Below are positions 32,101-45,000 of a DNA stretch of 64,000 nucleotides, one piece after another (within the stretch, counting starts at the first letter, position 1; each line of letters starts with the position of its first letter). Both the position numbers and the translations under genes were made by a program. The DNA is from Strongylocentrotus droebachiensis (lineage: Eukaryota > Echinodermata > Echinoidea > Camarodonta > Strongylocentrotidae). The notes below the pieces were generated by a model. That model made no database searches. It had not been told where the DNA came from and worked only from the letters and a program-made list of their open reading frames with translations. The stretch covers positions 186,001 through 250,000 of the forward strand of contig JAVYIG010000169.1 in assembly GCA_035222895.1 (NCBI GenBank), given 5' to 3'.

Positions 32101-33860
32101 TCTGACATTACCAACACCAACTCGACAACATATTCACACCAACATCAGTCGTCCGTTCATAAAAACATCGTCAAGATCATACTTCATCGGACATGTACAA
32201 TCATTCAAACACATGCATCACAACGTGACAAGGAAAAGCCAGGTAATTAAGATTTGATTGAATAAATAAACAGAGCAAAATTCACAAAATGAAATAGTAA
32301 CAATTTCATCAAAATTAGACTGAAATTGAGAAAAGTTCATTATAGAACACGACTTACATCCCTCTGGAACATATGTATAATAACAATATTGCAGCAAGAG
32401 GGACATGTTATTTTAATTTCGTCATGTCTATTATCTGGTACATTTTAATCACTATCAAAACTTGATAACAACTTATTTGTCCAATTTTAATGAAAAGTTC
32501 ACCATCTTGCTTCTTAGAATTTGCTCTGAATACATCCCCCTCCCTCCAAAAAAAAAAGAACAAGGAAAATAAACTGATTTTGTGATAAAACATACTTTAT
32601 TTTATGTGTAATAAACAAACTGTTGTAAATGTGAATACAATTATTGTACATCTTTCTTTGGTATTTTCGTTTGAATTAAAAAAACATGTAAACATAGTTT
32701 CAAGTTCAAGGTATCTCACTGTGTCACAATATAGGCCTACTATCAATGAATGCTAGGACGATAGGAGCTGTTATAAAATGAAGTATCGCTTACACGTAAC
32801 ATAACATACTGAAATTCATTGTACGAATATAATAAACAATCCTCACAACTTCCCGAGTAAAACAAAACAAACTTTCTGGCAGACGAACACGATTGCTTAT
32901 GACAAGATTCCTCTACATATGTACAGCATAAAAATATAAAGAAATTAATAAAGTGTCCACCATTTGCATACCAAGAACAAGGCATTTAATGTAAACAATT
33001 TTCCATAAAAAATAAAAAATAAAATTCAGAGAAATTGCCAACATTTTTGTTGCTTAGGCATTTCAGAGATGCTGATACATTTCGTCGCTATATCTATTGT
33101 TAACACATCTACAAACTGTTTTTTTAGGAGGGATAGGCTACATTGCTTGAATGTGTGAAGTAAAGCAATTGCTAAATGTTTATATAACGAGAGGAAATTT
33201 GAAAGAGAAAATAAGAAAGAGCAAAGCTTGTAAAGGGAAAATACAAGTTTCTTCACTCTAATATACCACTTTCAATATTTCTTTAAATTGAGAAGAAGGT
33301 AGTACAAAAAACATTCAGTCACTTAGATATATGAAATATTTTTTTCTTACCTTTGAAATTCTTTATAGCATGCATTTAGTTGACACATTATACAGGCATT
33401 CAAATTAATTACGACCTTCTTCGGCTCATGGTATAGCTCTCTTTTTAAAATTGGGCCATTAGTGAAATTTCACCACAACAAATAACAAGTAAAGATGCAT
33501 AGCACACTATTTAATAAAAAAAGTTATTGTTTATGTTTGTGTACAAAACATATGCCTGCAGAGCTGGCTAGCAAGCACCGTAGCTTGCCTAAGCGGAGAT
33601 CGTTCTTAAATCACTAATCCTTTGGTCAATCATTCCGAGGAACTCATTACGAGGAACTCTGAGAATTTTAAGGGGCGGGGTCCACCATTAGACGAGCAAC
33701 TTGGAGATGTTTTCAAAAATTTGTAAAACATATAAGGAGGCATTATTCATGAAACAATTGTTATTATGTTGCTTAAAAAGGGTCTTGATACAAGACATAA
33801 AAGTTTAAATTTCCTAAGGCAGTCGACCTTTAAAGAATGGGTTAGACGGAATCAAAATCT
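32101..33860. other. Interior of the 6.1 kb element, no recognised gene
   Basis: AT-rich, with no frame resembling a transposase on either strand. Confidence 0.5.
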
Positions 33861-33863
33861 TGT

Positions 33864-33891
33864 CTAGCTTGTGGTGGTACAATTTCGGCAT
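33864..33891 (-). CDS. Possible terminal exon inside the 6.1 kb element
   Basis: A good acceptor (TTTTTTGCCGCAG) is followed by a short frame. Joined in phase to the exon at 34789-34939 it reads YGCRNCTTTS and stops. Read in another phase it gives AEIVPPQARQDFDSV and stop. Without a transcript neither can be chosen. Confidence 0.3.
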
Positions 33892-34099
33892 CTGCGGCAA
33901 AAAAAGAAGAAGAAAGAAACCAAACAAGATTTAAAAGCAGATCATGGAAACATCACCTTGAAATAGTACAGATATTAATCCAATAGTACGGCATAGTAAG
34001 GGAAGTAGTCCTGAGTGGCACATCCTCCCTAATTTTGATGAAATTTCATGGATAGAATGCTTGCTCAGTGTTGAGATGCTTGATTGATAACAGTTTAAA

Positions 34100-34400
34100 G
34101 CCCCTCTTAAGTGATGGATCCCAAAATTAGCCAAAGAATAGATGGCACAATCTCACTTAAATTGTATGATGTGAAAGAGGATGTCATTAACACCCGGGCA
34201 CTTCTGCAAATAGAATATTGCCCTAACTAATGTGTTTGAAGTAGAATATGGATGAAAGAATACACAATTTGCGTTTTCTGCATACAACACAAAACCCTAA
34301 GCTAGTGAGTTTGTATTCTTTCTTATTTTGAAGAATGTTTGAAGAGGAGTGGCATCCTCTTTCACATCATAATAAAATTGAAGTGAAATGTGAAGCTCCC
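34100..34400. repeat. Inverted repeat inside the 6.1 kb element
   Basis: TGATGTGAAAGAGGATG near 34170 is complementary to CATCCTCTTTCACATCA near 34352. It is probably a small nested MITE, but its ends are unclear. Confidence 0.4.
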
Positions 34401-34788
34401 AATACTTGAGAGAGGTTTAAAAGTAGAAACAAAAACACAAAGCTATATCGTTAGCTGCTTATACAAGAAACAAATCAATTGACTGTGTTTTGTTTTTTGT
34501 GGCACCCTGCATTCAGTATTGTTTCCCAAAAAATACTGCTATAAGCAGTATTTCATGATTTGTTGTTGTTGAATAGTTTTGTAAGTGATCACAATGCAAT
34601 TTCTCAATATAATCAGGAAAAAGATACTTGCATCCGTTAGCAGCTATGTCATACACAAACGCACATTAATCCAGTACATTTGTACTTTGTGTGCAGCGCA
34701 CAACTATAACGAATACTAAGAAGTGCATTAACTATCCTGTCTAGATGTACAACTAAATACAAAATGAATAAAATGCCAAATGACATAC

Positions 34789-34939
34789 CCATATTTCTGA
34801 ATGTTGAGGTCAATGGGGTCGTTGGGGTCGACAGTGTTCTGGAGGTTGATGGGGTCGATGTCGAAGGGGTCCTTGGTGCTGTTGATGCTTTTCTGGATGA
34901 TCGATGTAGGGGTAGCTGGATCTGGACGGGTAGAGGAAT
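34789..34939 (-). CDS. Possible exon of an element-borne gene, unrecognised product
   Basis: Acceptor AAATTCCAG and donor GG|GTATGT bound 151 nt with one open frame: SSTRPDPATPTSIIQKS, then DPFDIDPINLQNTVDPND and IDLNIQKYG. The base composition (C-rich) differs from the AT-rich surroundings, which favours coding use. The peptide is Asp/Pro-rich and matches no family I know. Confidence 0.4.
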
Positions 34940-36159
34940 CTGGAATTTGTTGTGAAGTTGACGATATGAAATGCAGGATTTAATATTTAAATTTCAGAAT
35001 GGGATTATAGGAAATAAAGTATTGGGATTTGGAAGAGCTATATAGATTTGAATGTATTAATAAAAACGTCAGAATGTACAAATAAATATATTATAATATT
35101 TACCTTTAGTTCAAATTATAGCAATTTAATAAACATGTGCATAAATAATAAAAACTGATTTGAAAATGAAAATAAAAATGCAGCAATAATAAAATTTGTG
35201 AATGAAAATTATGGGATCAGTGTTACCCCCGCCCCAATAGTTTTACTATTTACTATTCGATAAAATTGTGGTTCTTGACCAATTGCGACTTTAAATGATT
35301 GCAAATGCCAAAATAATGGTAATTCCCACCAGCCACCTCTCACATATCACTCTCACAATCCACCAAATGTGTTGATACAAAGTTCTTGCATATTTTGGCA
35401 GACTTAATTGGCACACTCCCCTGAAAGAATTCAGGAGGCTATAAACGTGTACTAGCGGGATATCTGAATTCACAGCCCATTCAGCTCTATATATCAAGAT
35501 CAGTATTTGATTCAATTGGTCTTTTAAACAATGCATCAGCACCTTCAACACTTGTAACACCAACAGATTCACAATCATTTGATTCAAGGTCGATATTGCA
35601 TATCATGCATATTGGGATGAACATCATCACCGTCACGGACGCTGTATATGGTGCATCAATGCATCACCTAGCCCTAGGTCTAACTCTAAGTCAGGAACAT
35701 ATCAACATTCATCACGGCAAACACTCAATGCATTTGATGCCGACACTTCGGCCCCCATCATAGCCATCATAGCCATCATAGCCATCACTCACACTTCAAT
35801 TGCACGCAGCGGGTGTGCATGCTAAGCGTACGCCGAGCAGTGCACTCGTACCCACTTTCACAGGGAATTATCAATGATTACTTTAACAATTTCTCATGCT
35901 ATTTCCCTCGCTTTATGTGACGGGGAGTTCTCACACTATACAATTTATCAGTTTCACGCAACATGCTCACAAAAATAACGTTGAAAGAGAAAGAAAATCA
36001 TTCATTTACCATGCAGTGTAGGTACTCCCCGGACCCGGCAACTGATCCAGACAAATGGACAGGATATGGCTGACGTTGCAATTGCATGAGCACATGGGCA
36101 TGCGCACGCATGCAATTTTTTTTACCCGGATGTAGGTACTAGGTCGTATTTGTTACGTT

Positions 36160-37350
36160 GGCCCAACGTCATATAGCCAACCAGCATGCACTATTTATCA
36201 GTAAAGATGGAGACGATGGACCAACGTTTAGCCAAGGTTGGCCCAACGTCGCGTATAGCTAACATCCACCATTTCTCAGTAAAATTTGAAACGATCGAGC
36301 CAACGTTAATAGCCCAACGTCGAATAGCCAACCAAAAGCCAACATTTATCAGTAATAATTGAGACGATGGACCAACGTTCAGCCAACATTGGCCCAACGT
36401 TGAATAGCCAACCAAAAGCCAACATTAATCAGTAATAATTGAGACGATGAATCAACGTTCAGCCAACATTGGCCCAACGTCGAATAGCCAACCAATAGCC
36501 AACATTTATCAGTGATAATTGAAACGATTGACCAACGTTCAGCCAACATTGGCCCAACTTCGATATAGCCAACCCAAAGCCACCATTTATCAGTGAAAAT
36601 GGCATGATGAGCCAACGTTAGCCCAACGTCGAATAGCCAACCAAAAGCCAACATTTATCAGTAATAATTGAGACGATATAGAACAACGTTCAGCCAACAT
36701 TGGCCCAACGTCGAAAAGCCAATCAATAGCCAACATTAATCAGTGATAATTGAGACGATGGACCAACGTTCAGCCAACATTGGCCCAACGTCGAATAGCC
36801 AACCAATAGCCAACATTTATCAGTGATAATTGAGACGATTGACCAACGTTCAGCCAACATTGGCCCAACTTCGAATAGCCAACCCAAAGCCACCATTTAT
36901 CAGTGAAAATGGCGACAATGAGCCAACGTTAGCCCAACGTCGAATAGCCAACCAAAAGCCAACATTTATCAGTAATAATTGAGACAATAGACCAACGTTC
37001 AGCCAACATTGGCCCAACGTCGAAAATCCAACCAATAGCCAACATTAATCAGTGATAATTGAGACGATGGACCAACGTTCAGCCAACATTGGCCCAACGT
37101 CGATTTGCCAACCAAAAGCAACCATTTATCAGTAAAAATGGCGACAATGGACCAACGTTCAGCCAACATTGGCCCAACGTCGAATAGCCAACCAATAGCC
37201 ACCATTTATCAGTGAAAATGGCGACAATGGACCAACGTTCAGCCAACATTGGCCCAACGTCGAATAGCCAACCAAAAGCCACCATTTATCAGTAAAAAAA
37301 GGCGACGATGGCCCAACGTTTAGCCAACGTTGGCTTGCCGACTGCGACCC
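36160..37350 (-). repeat. Right terminal 80-bp tandem array of the 6.1 kb element
   Basis: About 15 units of roughly 80 bp: TTGGCCCAACGTCGAATAGC, CAACCAAAAGCCAACATTTA, TCAGTAATAATTGAGACGAT, GGACCAACGTTCAGCCAACA. Units differ by a few bases and short indels. Minus-strand open frames (WLFDVGPMLAERWSIV...) simply translate the repeat. Confidence 0.95.
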
Positions 37351-37398
37351 TGCCAACCATGGCCGACGTTGGCCCAACGCTGTATTGTTATCTGGGTA

Positions 37399-37580
37399 TT
37401 AGATGGAAGAGTGGAAGGAAGTAGACTAAGAGGGAGACCCAGAATCAACTGGGAAGAGAATGTCAAGAACTGGAGTGGACTAAAACTGCAAGAGTGCACC
37501 AGAACGGCAGAAGATAGAGTGAAATGGATAGATGTTGCAATCAACCTCCGAACCAGGAGAAGATACTTAGATAGATAGAT
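37399..37580 (+). pseudogene. LINE reverse transcriptase C terminus, continued after the 6.1 kb insertion
   Basis: It reads LDGRVEGSRLRGRPRINWEE then NVKNWSGLKLQECTR and RTRRRYLDR. This is the expected end (LDGRVEG.R.RGRPR..W...VK.W.G) of the LINE that breaks at 31298. It finishes in GATAGATAGATA, a microsatellite tail. Confidence 0.92.
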
Positions 37581-38508
37581 ATCGTTCCCAAAATGCTGTC
37601 CATTTGGAAAGTACATATTCAAAAGTTGAAATATGTTTAATCTCAATGAGTTGTGCAAATGGGCCATTTTCATACATTTGATCAGGTCTTTGAGATCTCT
37701 CTTACGCGTTAAATATGTATGATGATCAGAAGCAAGATACTTCCAGAGCAAGACCATGACAGTACTTAGCTCTAACAACATTTAAGAGAAAACAGAAAAT
37801 TACCACCTTTTTGTTTGTTTCGCAGGTATTTGGAAACTGGGCAAATGTAAAAAGGAAGTTTATAGTTACGTTTCGACGGTTAGTGGGGATACGGGGCATT
37901 CGCTTCAAGCACTGGACCCACCACAGCAAGGATGAAATATTCATGCACCTGCCTACTTAGCACACATGCAGCAGTTACAGGCAGTCATAGATGGACATTG
38001 ACGTGTCGGCTGACTGATTTCGACTACTTTTACGCAATATCTCTAGTTGTAGCGAAAATCGAGGATGCGTTATATTTCCCTCTAAAATCATTTCAATTGG
38101 AAGAGGAAAATTATTCTTGGGGCAAGCGACGTAATTATACAGGTTCACGGTCTAGCGGTATTTGTCAAGTTTTCTTCACCTTTCTCCTTAATTGACTTAC
38201 ATTTTGATCAAAAGCAATATCACAATATTTTTCAAGCGAAGAACAAAATACACAGAAACAATCAAAATCGTACAGAAAATGCACATAATTTTTATTGGAA
38301 AAAAAGTATATCACAATATACACTATACATATCAGGGTAGAGTCAAATATTTTGATTGGTTTCATTGCTGCATATTTCAAACGAAATCGTGTTAATGTAT
38401 TGATTAATATACGAGAGAGGGATCTGCGATTATACTTGCTTACTGCAGAAACATTGATTTCAGGTTTGAATTTGCCTAGATCTACATCATTTTTACAGAC
38501 ACACACTA

Positions 38509-38546
<38 letters not shown>

Positions 38547-38746
38547 TTATATATGATTTAAATGATTCAAATAATTTAATTTGTTCATGCAAAACATAAT
38601 ACGTATATAAGTATATTACAAAAAGTATTCAAGGAAACGACAAATATAATAGCAATAGCACGAGAAAAAAGGAACTAACTAGAAGTAGAGCAAGTATTAG
38701 TTCATCAGATGCTGTTTTACAATATATCTTGAACAAAGCATACTTA

Positions 38747-38784
<38 letters not shown>

Positions 38785-39095
38785 CGTTAAACAAAATGTT
38801 TTCAAGAGACGTCTGTAACTTATTATTTCCCCCCATAGGGCCTCATTTTATAAATTCATTTTAAGTTTGCTCTACTTTCCTAGGTATTTCAAAGGAGAAT
38901 CCATATATATCTTATCGAAGATAAACATATCAGCGTTGCCGATATACCACGAACTTGTTATTCATAAAAAGCAAATAATCATTTTCATACAGCTCACATT
39001 TTGCTCACAATAAGCGTTTGTTTCTTCCTTTTTTTTTCTTTTCTTTTCTTGAACGCACGGTATATCAAACATTTTGAATTTCAAAACACCTCCAC
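37581..39095. other. Intergenic or intronic AT-rich DNA with microsatellites
   Basis: It contains (CA)n at 38510-38537 and (TA)n at 38748-38783. No exon or element ends were recognised. Confidence 0.6.
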
Positions 39096-39099
39096 CTGT

Positions 39100-41650
39100 T
39101 CTATGAATTGACAGTAATATATTACAAATACATTTGTTTGGTATGATATCATATTTTCATTGCTACATAATCTAGTCCTTTCTTACATTGGAAACTTATA
39201 GAATGTTATTATTTCTTAATTTCAGTTTGAAAAACAGAATATTCGAAGACTACTTGTAATTCATGGCCTTAGTATTATGCAACCATTGTGTATTTACAAG
39301 TTTAAAAACAATATTAACTCTTCTGCAAAATGATTTTTTTTAATTTTCGATGCTATGCATGTTGTACTAGGATAAACAATATCATGGTAATTCATAATTT
39401 TAAGAAGTATTTCGGCATTGATAGCAAACCAAGTCCTTTCTTATATTGAAAACTTACTGAAAGTTATCATTTCTTAATTTCAATCTGAAAAAGGGAACAT
39501 TCAAAGACTGCTTGCATATACACCTCTCTATCATGCAACAAATTGTATTTACAAGTTTTAAAAGATGTACTGGCAAAACGATGATAATAATAATAATGGG
39601 TTCTTGTATTGCGCTCATGTCAGTCAGATTTGACCCTCCTGGCGCTCCCGATTATTACTCTAGTATTTCAAGGAATAAATTCCTACCAGGTACCCATTTA
39701 CTTCACCTGGGTGGAGTGTGGCAAATGTAGATCAATGCCTTGCCAAAGGACATTAGTGCGGGGGCGGGACTCGAACCGCGGAGCATGTGATCGACAGTTC
39801 GGCGGCGTATCCACTCGACCACAACACCTCTACATGTTGTACTAGGATATCATGGCAGTTTATAATTTTGAGAAGTCGTTCGGCATTGCTTTAAAACCTA
39901 AGTCCTTTCTTATATTGAAAACCTATTGATATTTGCAATTTCTTAATTTCAGTTTGAAAAACTGTATATTCAAAGACTACTTACTATTATACATTTCAGA
40001 AAAATGATATTTACGATAGTTTTATGTACAACACAGATACAGCAAGATGAGGGGATGACATCATCAACTCGCTAATTTGCATACAACCCAAGCGATACAT
40101 TCCACTGTTTCATGAAATTATGCGGAACGTGACATTTTAATACATTTCTTAATTTTGCATCCAATTTTGGTGAACTTTTACTGTTTTGTTAAATTAATTA
40201 TTCTCTGTGTATTCAAGTCAAGTTTAACTTTGCCCTCTAATTTCTTGTCTATTTTGTTTGGTTATGTATATGTTTTTGTTTTTAATTATATATTTGCCAC
40301 TTTTTACTTTTTTGTAGCACTGTGTATTAGTCTGCGATCTCATATCCCTATGGGTTAGTTTAATATTATATTTTCATTGTTTCAAAATATAAGTTCTTTC
40401 TTGTATTGACAAATTATTGACAAAATAATATTTCTTAATTTCAGTTTAAAAAAAAAATGTATTCAAAGATTACTTGCTTATAAACCTATTCTGAAAATCA
40501 TGCAACCATATGTATTTACAAGTTAAACACAAAAATATATTGTCATGCAAAATTACATTTGTTTTATTTTCGATGCTATAAATGTCGTACTAGGGTAACT
40601 CATATCATGACTTTTTATGATTTACAAAAGTCTTTCGGCTTTGATGCAGAATCTAACTTCTTTCTTGTATTAACAACTTATTGAAAATTGATATTTCTTA
40701 ATTTCAGTTTGAAAAAGAGAATATTCAAAGACTACTTGTATATAAACCTATCCATAGTATCATGCAACCATATGTATTTACAAGTTTAAAACATATATAT
40801 CTATATATTTTGTCTTGCAAAATTACTTTTGTTTATTTTCGATGCCTTACATGTCGTACTAGGATAACTCATATCATGAGAGTTTATGATTACGAGAAGT
40901 CTTTCGGCTTTGCTGCAGAATCTAAGTCTTTCTTGTAATGTAAACTTACTGAAAGTGTATATTTCTTAATTTCATTTTTATAAAGACAATATTCAAAGAC
41001 TACTTGTCTCTAGAGATATCCTTAGTATCATGCATCCATATACATTTACAAGTTTAAAAATATATATATTGTCTAGCAACAGTACTTTTGTTTTATTGTC
41101 GATGTCATACATGTAGTAGTTGTAGTCTGATTCAAATCCTGACAGTTTTCAAGACAAATGTCGGCTCTGCTAAAGAATCCTTTCTTGTATTGAAAAGTAA
41201 TTGAAAGTTTATATTTCTTAATTTTAATTTGATTATTTTCTTCTTCATAGACTACTTGCTTAAAAATCTATCCTCAGTATCATGCAACCATATGTATTTA
41301 CAAGTTTAAAAAATAAATACCTTGTCTGGCAAAATTACTTTTGTTTTATTTTCGATGCCGTACATGTCGTACTAGGATAATTCATATCATGAGAGTTTAT
41401 GATTTTGAGAAGTCGTTCGTCTTTGCGACAGAATCTAAGACCATTCTTGTATTGAAAGCTTATTGAAAGTTTATATTTGTTAATTTCAATTTGAAAAAAG
41501 GAGAATATTTAAGGACTACTAGCTTATACACCTATCATTAATATCATGCAATCATATGTATTTACGAGTTAAAAATATATATACATTGTCTGGCAAAATT
41601 ACTTTTGTTTTTAACTTCGATGTCATACATGTCGTAGTAGGCTAATTCAA
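39100..41650 (+). repeat. Tandem satellite, about 260-bp unit
   Basis: The word TTTCTTAATTTCAGTTTGAAA or a close variant recurs near 39211, 39471, 39940, 40430, 40694, 40961, 41214 and 41477. In each unit it is followed by CAAAGACTACTTG, ATGCAACCATATGTATTTAC, and TTTTCGATGC...GTCGTACTAGG. Spacing is 253-267 bp except where a SINE (39590-39838) and another insert (about 40010-40370) intervene. Divergence between units is moderate. Confidence 0.88.
39590..39838 (-). mobile_element. tRNA-derived SINE inserted in the satellite
   Basis: The minus strand reads GGTGTTGTGGTCGAGTGG and ATACGCCGCC (A-box) and GCGGTTCGAGTCCCGCCC (B-box). A central part follows that, on the plus strand, reads CCAGGTACCCATTTACTTC and ACCTGGGTGGAGTGTGGCAA. 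That core is widespread in marine invertebrate SINEs; assignment to the MetaSINE group is a guess. Confidence 0.8.
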
Positions 41651-41689
41651 ATCATTATGTTACTCACAGAGGAATAAAAAGTTATGATT

Positions 41690-41870
41690 ATAATAATAAC
41701 GAAAATAATATTATTACTACTACTACTACTACTATTACTAATATTGATAATGATATAACTAATTCGACTTATAATTCTACTACCACCACTAATACTAATA
41801 ATGACAATACTACTACTACTAATACTATAATAATTAACAATACTAATATTAATAATTGTAATATTAATGA
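41690..41870. repeat. (TAC/TAA)n trinucleotide-rich tract
   Basis: Runs of ACT, AAT and TAC. Frames across it encode Ser/Ile or Val/Leu runs and are not genes. Confidence 0.85.
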
Positions 41871-41994
41871 ACTTACACAAATATAAGCACCAATACAATC
41901 AGACAATGTTTTTTCCTTGTATACTTTGCGTGCTACAAGAGAGGAATTGATATGTGTGTGGATAAACCTAGGTCTGCTGGTCCCGGAGACAGCA

Positions 41995-42026
41995 CTACTG
42001 ATCACCTTTGTCAGTAGGGGACCTAT
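41995..42026 (-). CDS. Microexon gene: candidate last exon (stop)
   Basis: The acceptor GCTTTCAG is followed by AT, then RSPTDKGDQ and TAG. With the preceding G the split codon is GAT (Asp). An alternative frame through 41880 ending at a TGT|GTAAGT donor also exists. The nearest AATAAA on this strand is far (about 41350), in the satellite. Confidence 0.45.
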
Positions 42027-45000
42027 CTGAAAGCATTTTCATTTCGATTTCCCTGGCTGTCCTTTCGACACATCCGGGATCTACAGGTCATGAGGTAAGG
42101 GAAGATAAAGCAAATCAAAAGTTTACGCAAACTCATTAACTGCGTGATATTTTGAGGGGTTATAAAAGGAAACAACTAAGAGCGCCTTATATTGAGGAAG
42201 CGAAGAATTGTAAGAATGGACTAAAATAATGCTAACAAAACATAATCAATGACATATAAAAGTTGAGACATAAATCTTTTGTAAGATTAGTTACACAATT
42301 TGATAGTAATGTAGCAAAAAATAAATGAAACCACTTCCTAAGACCCCTATGATAATGGCCATCAACATCTAATTTCACGAAATTGTAATGAAAAAAGCTC
42401 ACAAATCTTTTGTTGTCCTTCTAATTTTCCTAAACTCAACTATCCCTTTAAGACAGCCAGTTAACACAATAATTGAAATAATCGCCTTGAAACCTCCTCT
42501 GTTTCAATGGGGAATAACTCTCTAACTTTATAGGACTATACCAAATCCTTGAATTTAATTCTGGATTTGATTAGGTAAAATAGAAATAACATGCACTGTG
42601 AAAAGGATTAAAATGTAAAACACAAATACGACGTATATAATACAGAAAAAACAAAACACGTTAGTAGGCTGGGATTTATAAATATTATGTATGGCGGAAA
42701 ATCAACGATTTTGAATCTATCTTATTTTAAGGTTATATTCCGTTTGTACTAAATATATCGGTCTACTACAGAACAATCTGTAATAAACACTTCAACGTGA
42801 TTATCTCACCGATTATTTCATCAAATTCTTTCAATAGTTTACTTGGAGTTGGAACACCATCGTAAGCTGTGCGTGAGGATTAAAGTAAACGTAAGTGCAT
42901 TAATTGTATGAAGCACTCACACAGAAAAAATCAATCGAAAAGAATAAAAACAAGACATATTATAAGAAAAAGCTAACCGAGCAACAGCAACAAAGAATGT
43001 ACATATGAAGACATTAAAAGGGTTTTCCGCGTCGACTGATGGAATATGAACAAGGAAATGAATAGGTAATGAAAACAACAATGATGAACGAAATTCGGTT
43101 ATAACACTTTGCCAAATAATGATAAGATTATTAGATTCGGAAATTACTCATGTCATGTTTATAAAAATGGTAATTGAAAAAGTTGAAACAAAGATCCTTG
43201 AGCGTTTCAATTCACTATTTTCCTATGTATATTATGAGCTTCTCGAAAGGAGGTAAACAAAAGTTATTCCCAATCTGAGCGGAGAGCTTTGAACCGAGCC
43301 GTAGATCACAAGCCTCGAGGTAGCTTCTGATACGGGGGGGGGGGGGGGGAGGGGGGATTGCGGAGATATTGGCGTCAGCAATACAATTAGAAAGGTTCGC
43401 GCCATAATACCGTGTGCTCTCGGCACGCCTCATTATTTTCATGGTCTTCATGAGAGCTAGTGGGAGCTGGTCAGCTTTGCGAACAAACAATTTGCCACCT
43501 TCCCGCCCCTGGCTCCCATTCTTGGGCCGGCTGGCAAGACATTCAGCTTATGGATACAACTAATGAGCTTTAAAATAATGTACAGTTGCAACTGCGATAC
43601 AGCTTGATATTTGTTAATTAATCTTACTTGATTCGCTCAAAATTCAGGGTTGCAGCAGCGATAACTCTGTACGAGTTTGTAGGGAGGGGGGGGGGGGGGG
43701 GAGCAGGATCTTGTCCGTGGGCCGAGGTTGCATGAACATTACGCCCCCCCCCCTTCTCCCCAAACTTGATCTTGTATTACGAATTCGAAAGTTAATGTTT
43801 ATTAAATAAAAGAGAAAGCACATGACTTGCAGTATAAATTAATTTGGAATCACCGTGTTCAAATGTTTCTTAGGTTAATCTTTTTTAAAAACATTTATTT
43901 GCTTTTGGAAAATAAATACTAATAGTAATCACATTACTCCGGTTTTATATAGCGCTCAATACGATGTCTCTAAGCGTTTTAGATATATACTACTGTATTA
44001 CCCCGATCATTGGATTCGGCTGTATTAACTGAAGAATGACGTGACACATTGAAAACTTAAACAACGAATAAGGCAGAGTCAAATGTAGTTTAAATAAGCA
44101 ACTCTCGTTACCATGGTGTACGTACCTCTATCTTTGAAAACGCGTTTGTTATATGAATGCTGGACAAGATTTTCGACTGTAAGAAACAAAATGAAAACAG
44201 CCAAATGAAAACAGTAATGTTTTATCATATTGTAGATAATTTGTGTTAACATATTTTAACTATATCTTTTCAAAATTAACCAAATAAACTTTGTTCACTA
44301 TTGGAAATGCACCCGAGTGATAGGTTTTATTTACTATAGCTAAAATAATGTACAAGTGAGCTGTGATAACATATTAATAGGGTTATGCATTTCATCTGGA
44401 CTGTTTTGTGAATGAAAATGATGCCGAACATATTTTAAGAAATATAATTTTCACACTTTTTAACCAAAATAAGGAATACAGATTTGTTTATTTTTAAAAA
44501 ATATGGTGAAATTTGAATGTGAATTATCTGCAAGGTAATGGAATTGGTTAAAAACTACAGAAGATATAATAATCAATTTAGGATTTGTAGTTAATTAAGT
44601 TAGCCAGATTAAGTTGTGCAATTTTCATCCTTAAGTTATACACCAAACAATAAAGCCACATTAGACTAAAAGCGCTACCGCAAAATCTCCTACTGCGCCA
44701 TCTCGGGACAGCTGCAAAATGGTCCCATGACTCACTGCGCTGTTGGTTCCACCAAACTCTACATCACAATTAGCAGGTTGACCAATATATGGCGCTGTGC
44801 AATAAACAATACGCAATAGCAACGACATAAATGTTATCAAATTGTTTTAGCCAGTGGCTGTTTACATGTTTTTCTTTTGTTCAGTCAACCCTGTGTGTAA
44901 CAGACACATTGTAATTGAAATGTAAGAGAATTATTATATACCTTATTTATATATATATATATATAATTGATTAATTGAAGCTTACATTTAAACTGACAAA

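Larger units (their letters stand above)
31301..37396. mobile_element. 6.1 kb element with TA target duplication and satellite-like ends
   Basis: The ends are CCCAGATAACAATAC and its inverse GTATTGTTATCTGGG, flanked by TA at 31299-31300 and 37397-37398. Excision with one TA rejoins the LINE frame exactly (LLKDV-LDGRVEGS), which proves the borders. Both ends are tandem arrays built on CCAACGTTGGCC-like words, different on the two sides. The TA duplication suggests a Tc1/mariner-superfamily or similar mechanism. No DDE transposase was recognised; at least one minus-strand spliced frame lies inside. Confidence 0.88.

Noticed and set aside
35291-35587. 98-codon minus-strand frame in the 6.1 kb element
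   Set aside because: No motif, no splice sites in phase with the nearby exon candidate, and ordinary base composition.
36191-37377. Series of minus-strand frames with WLFDVGPMLAERW repeats; also considered as a CRISPR-like array
   Set aside because: They are one 80-bp satellite with no distinct spacers, in animal DNA and bounded by transposon ends.
41769-42005. Minus-strand frame beginning MISSAVSGTSRPRF with a GTAAGT donor at about 41875
   Set aside because: It could be an alternative exon, but the trailing part is trinucleotide repeat and the shorter stop-containing exon fits the phase series better.
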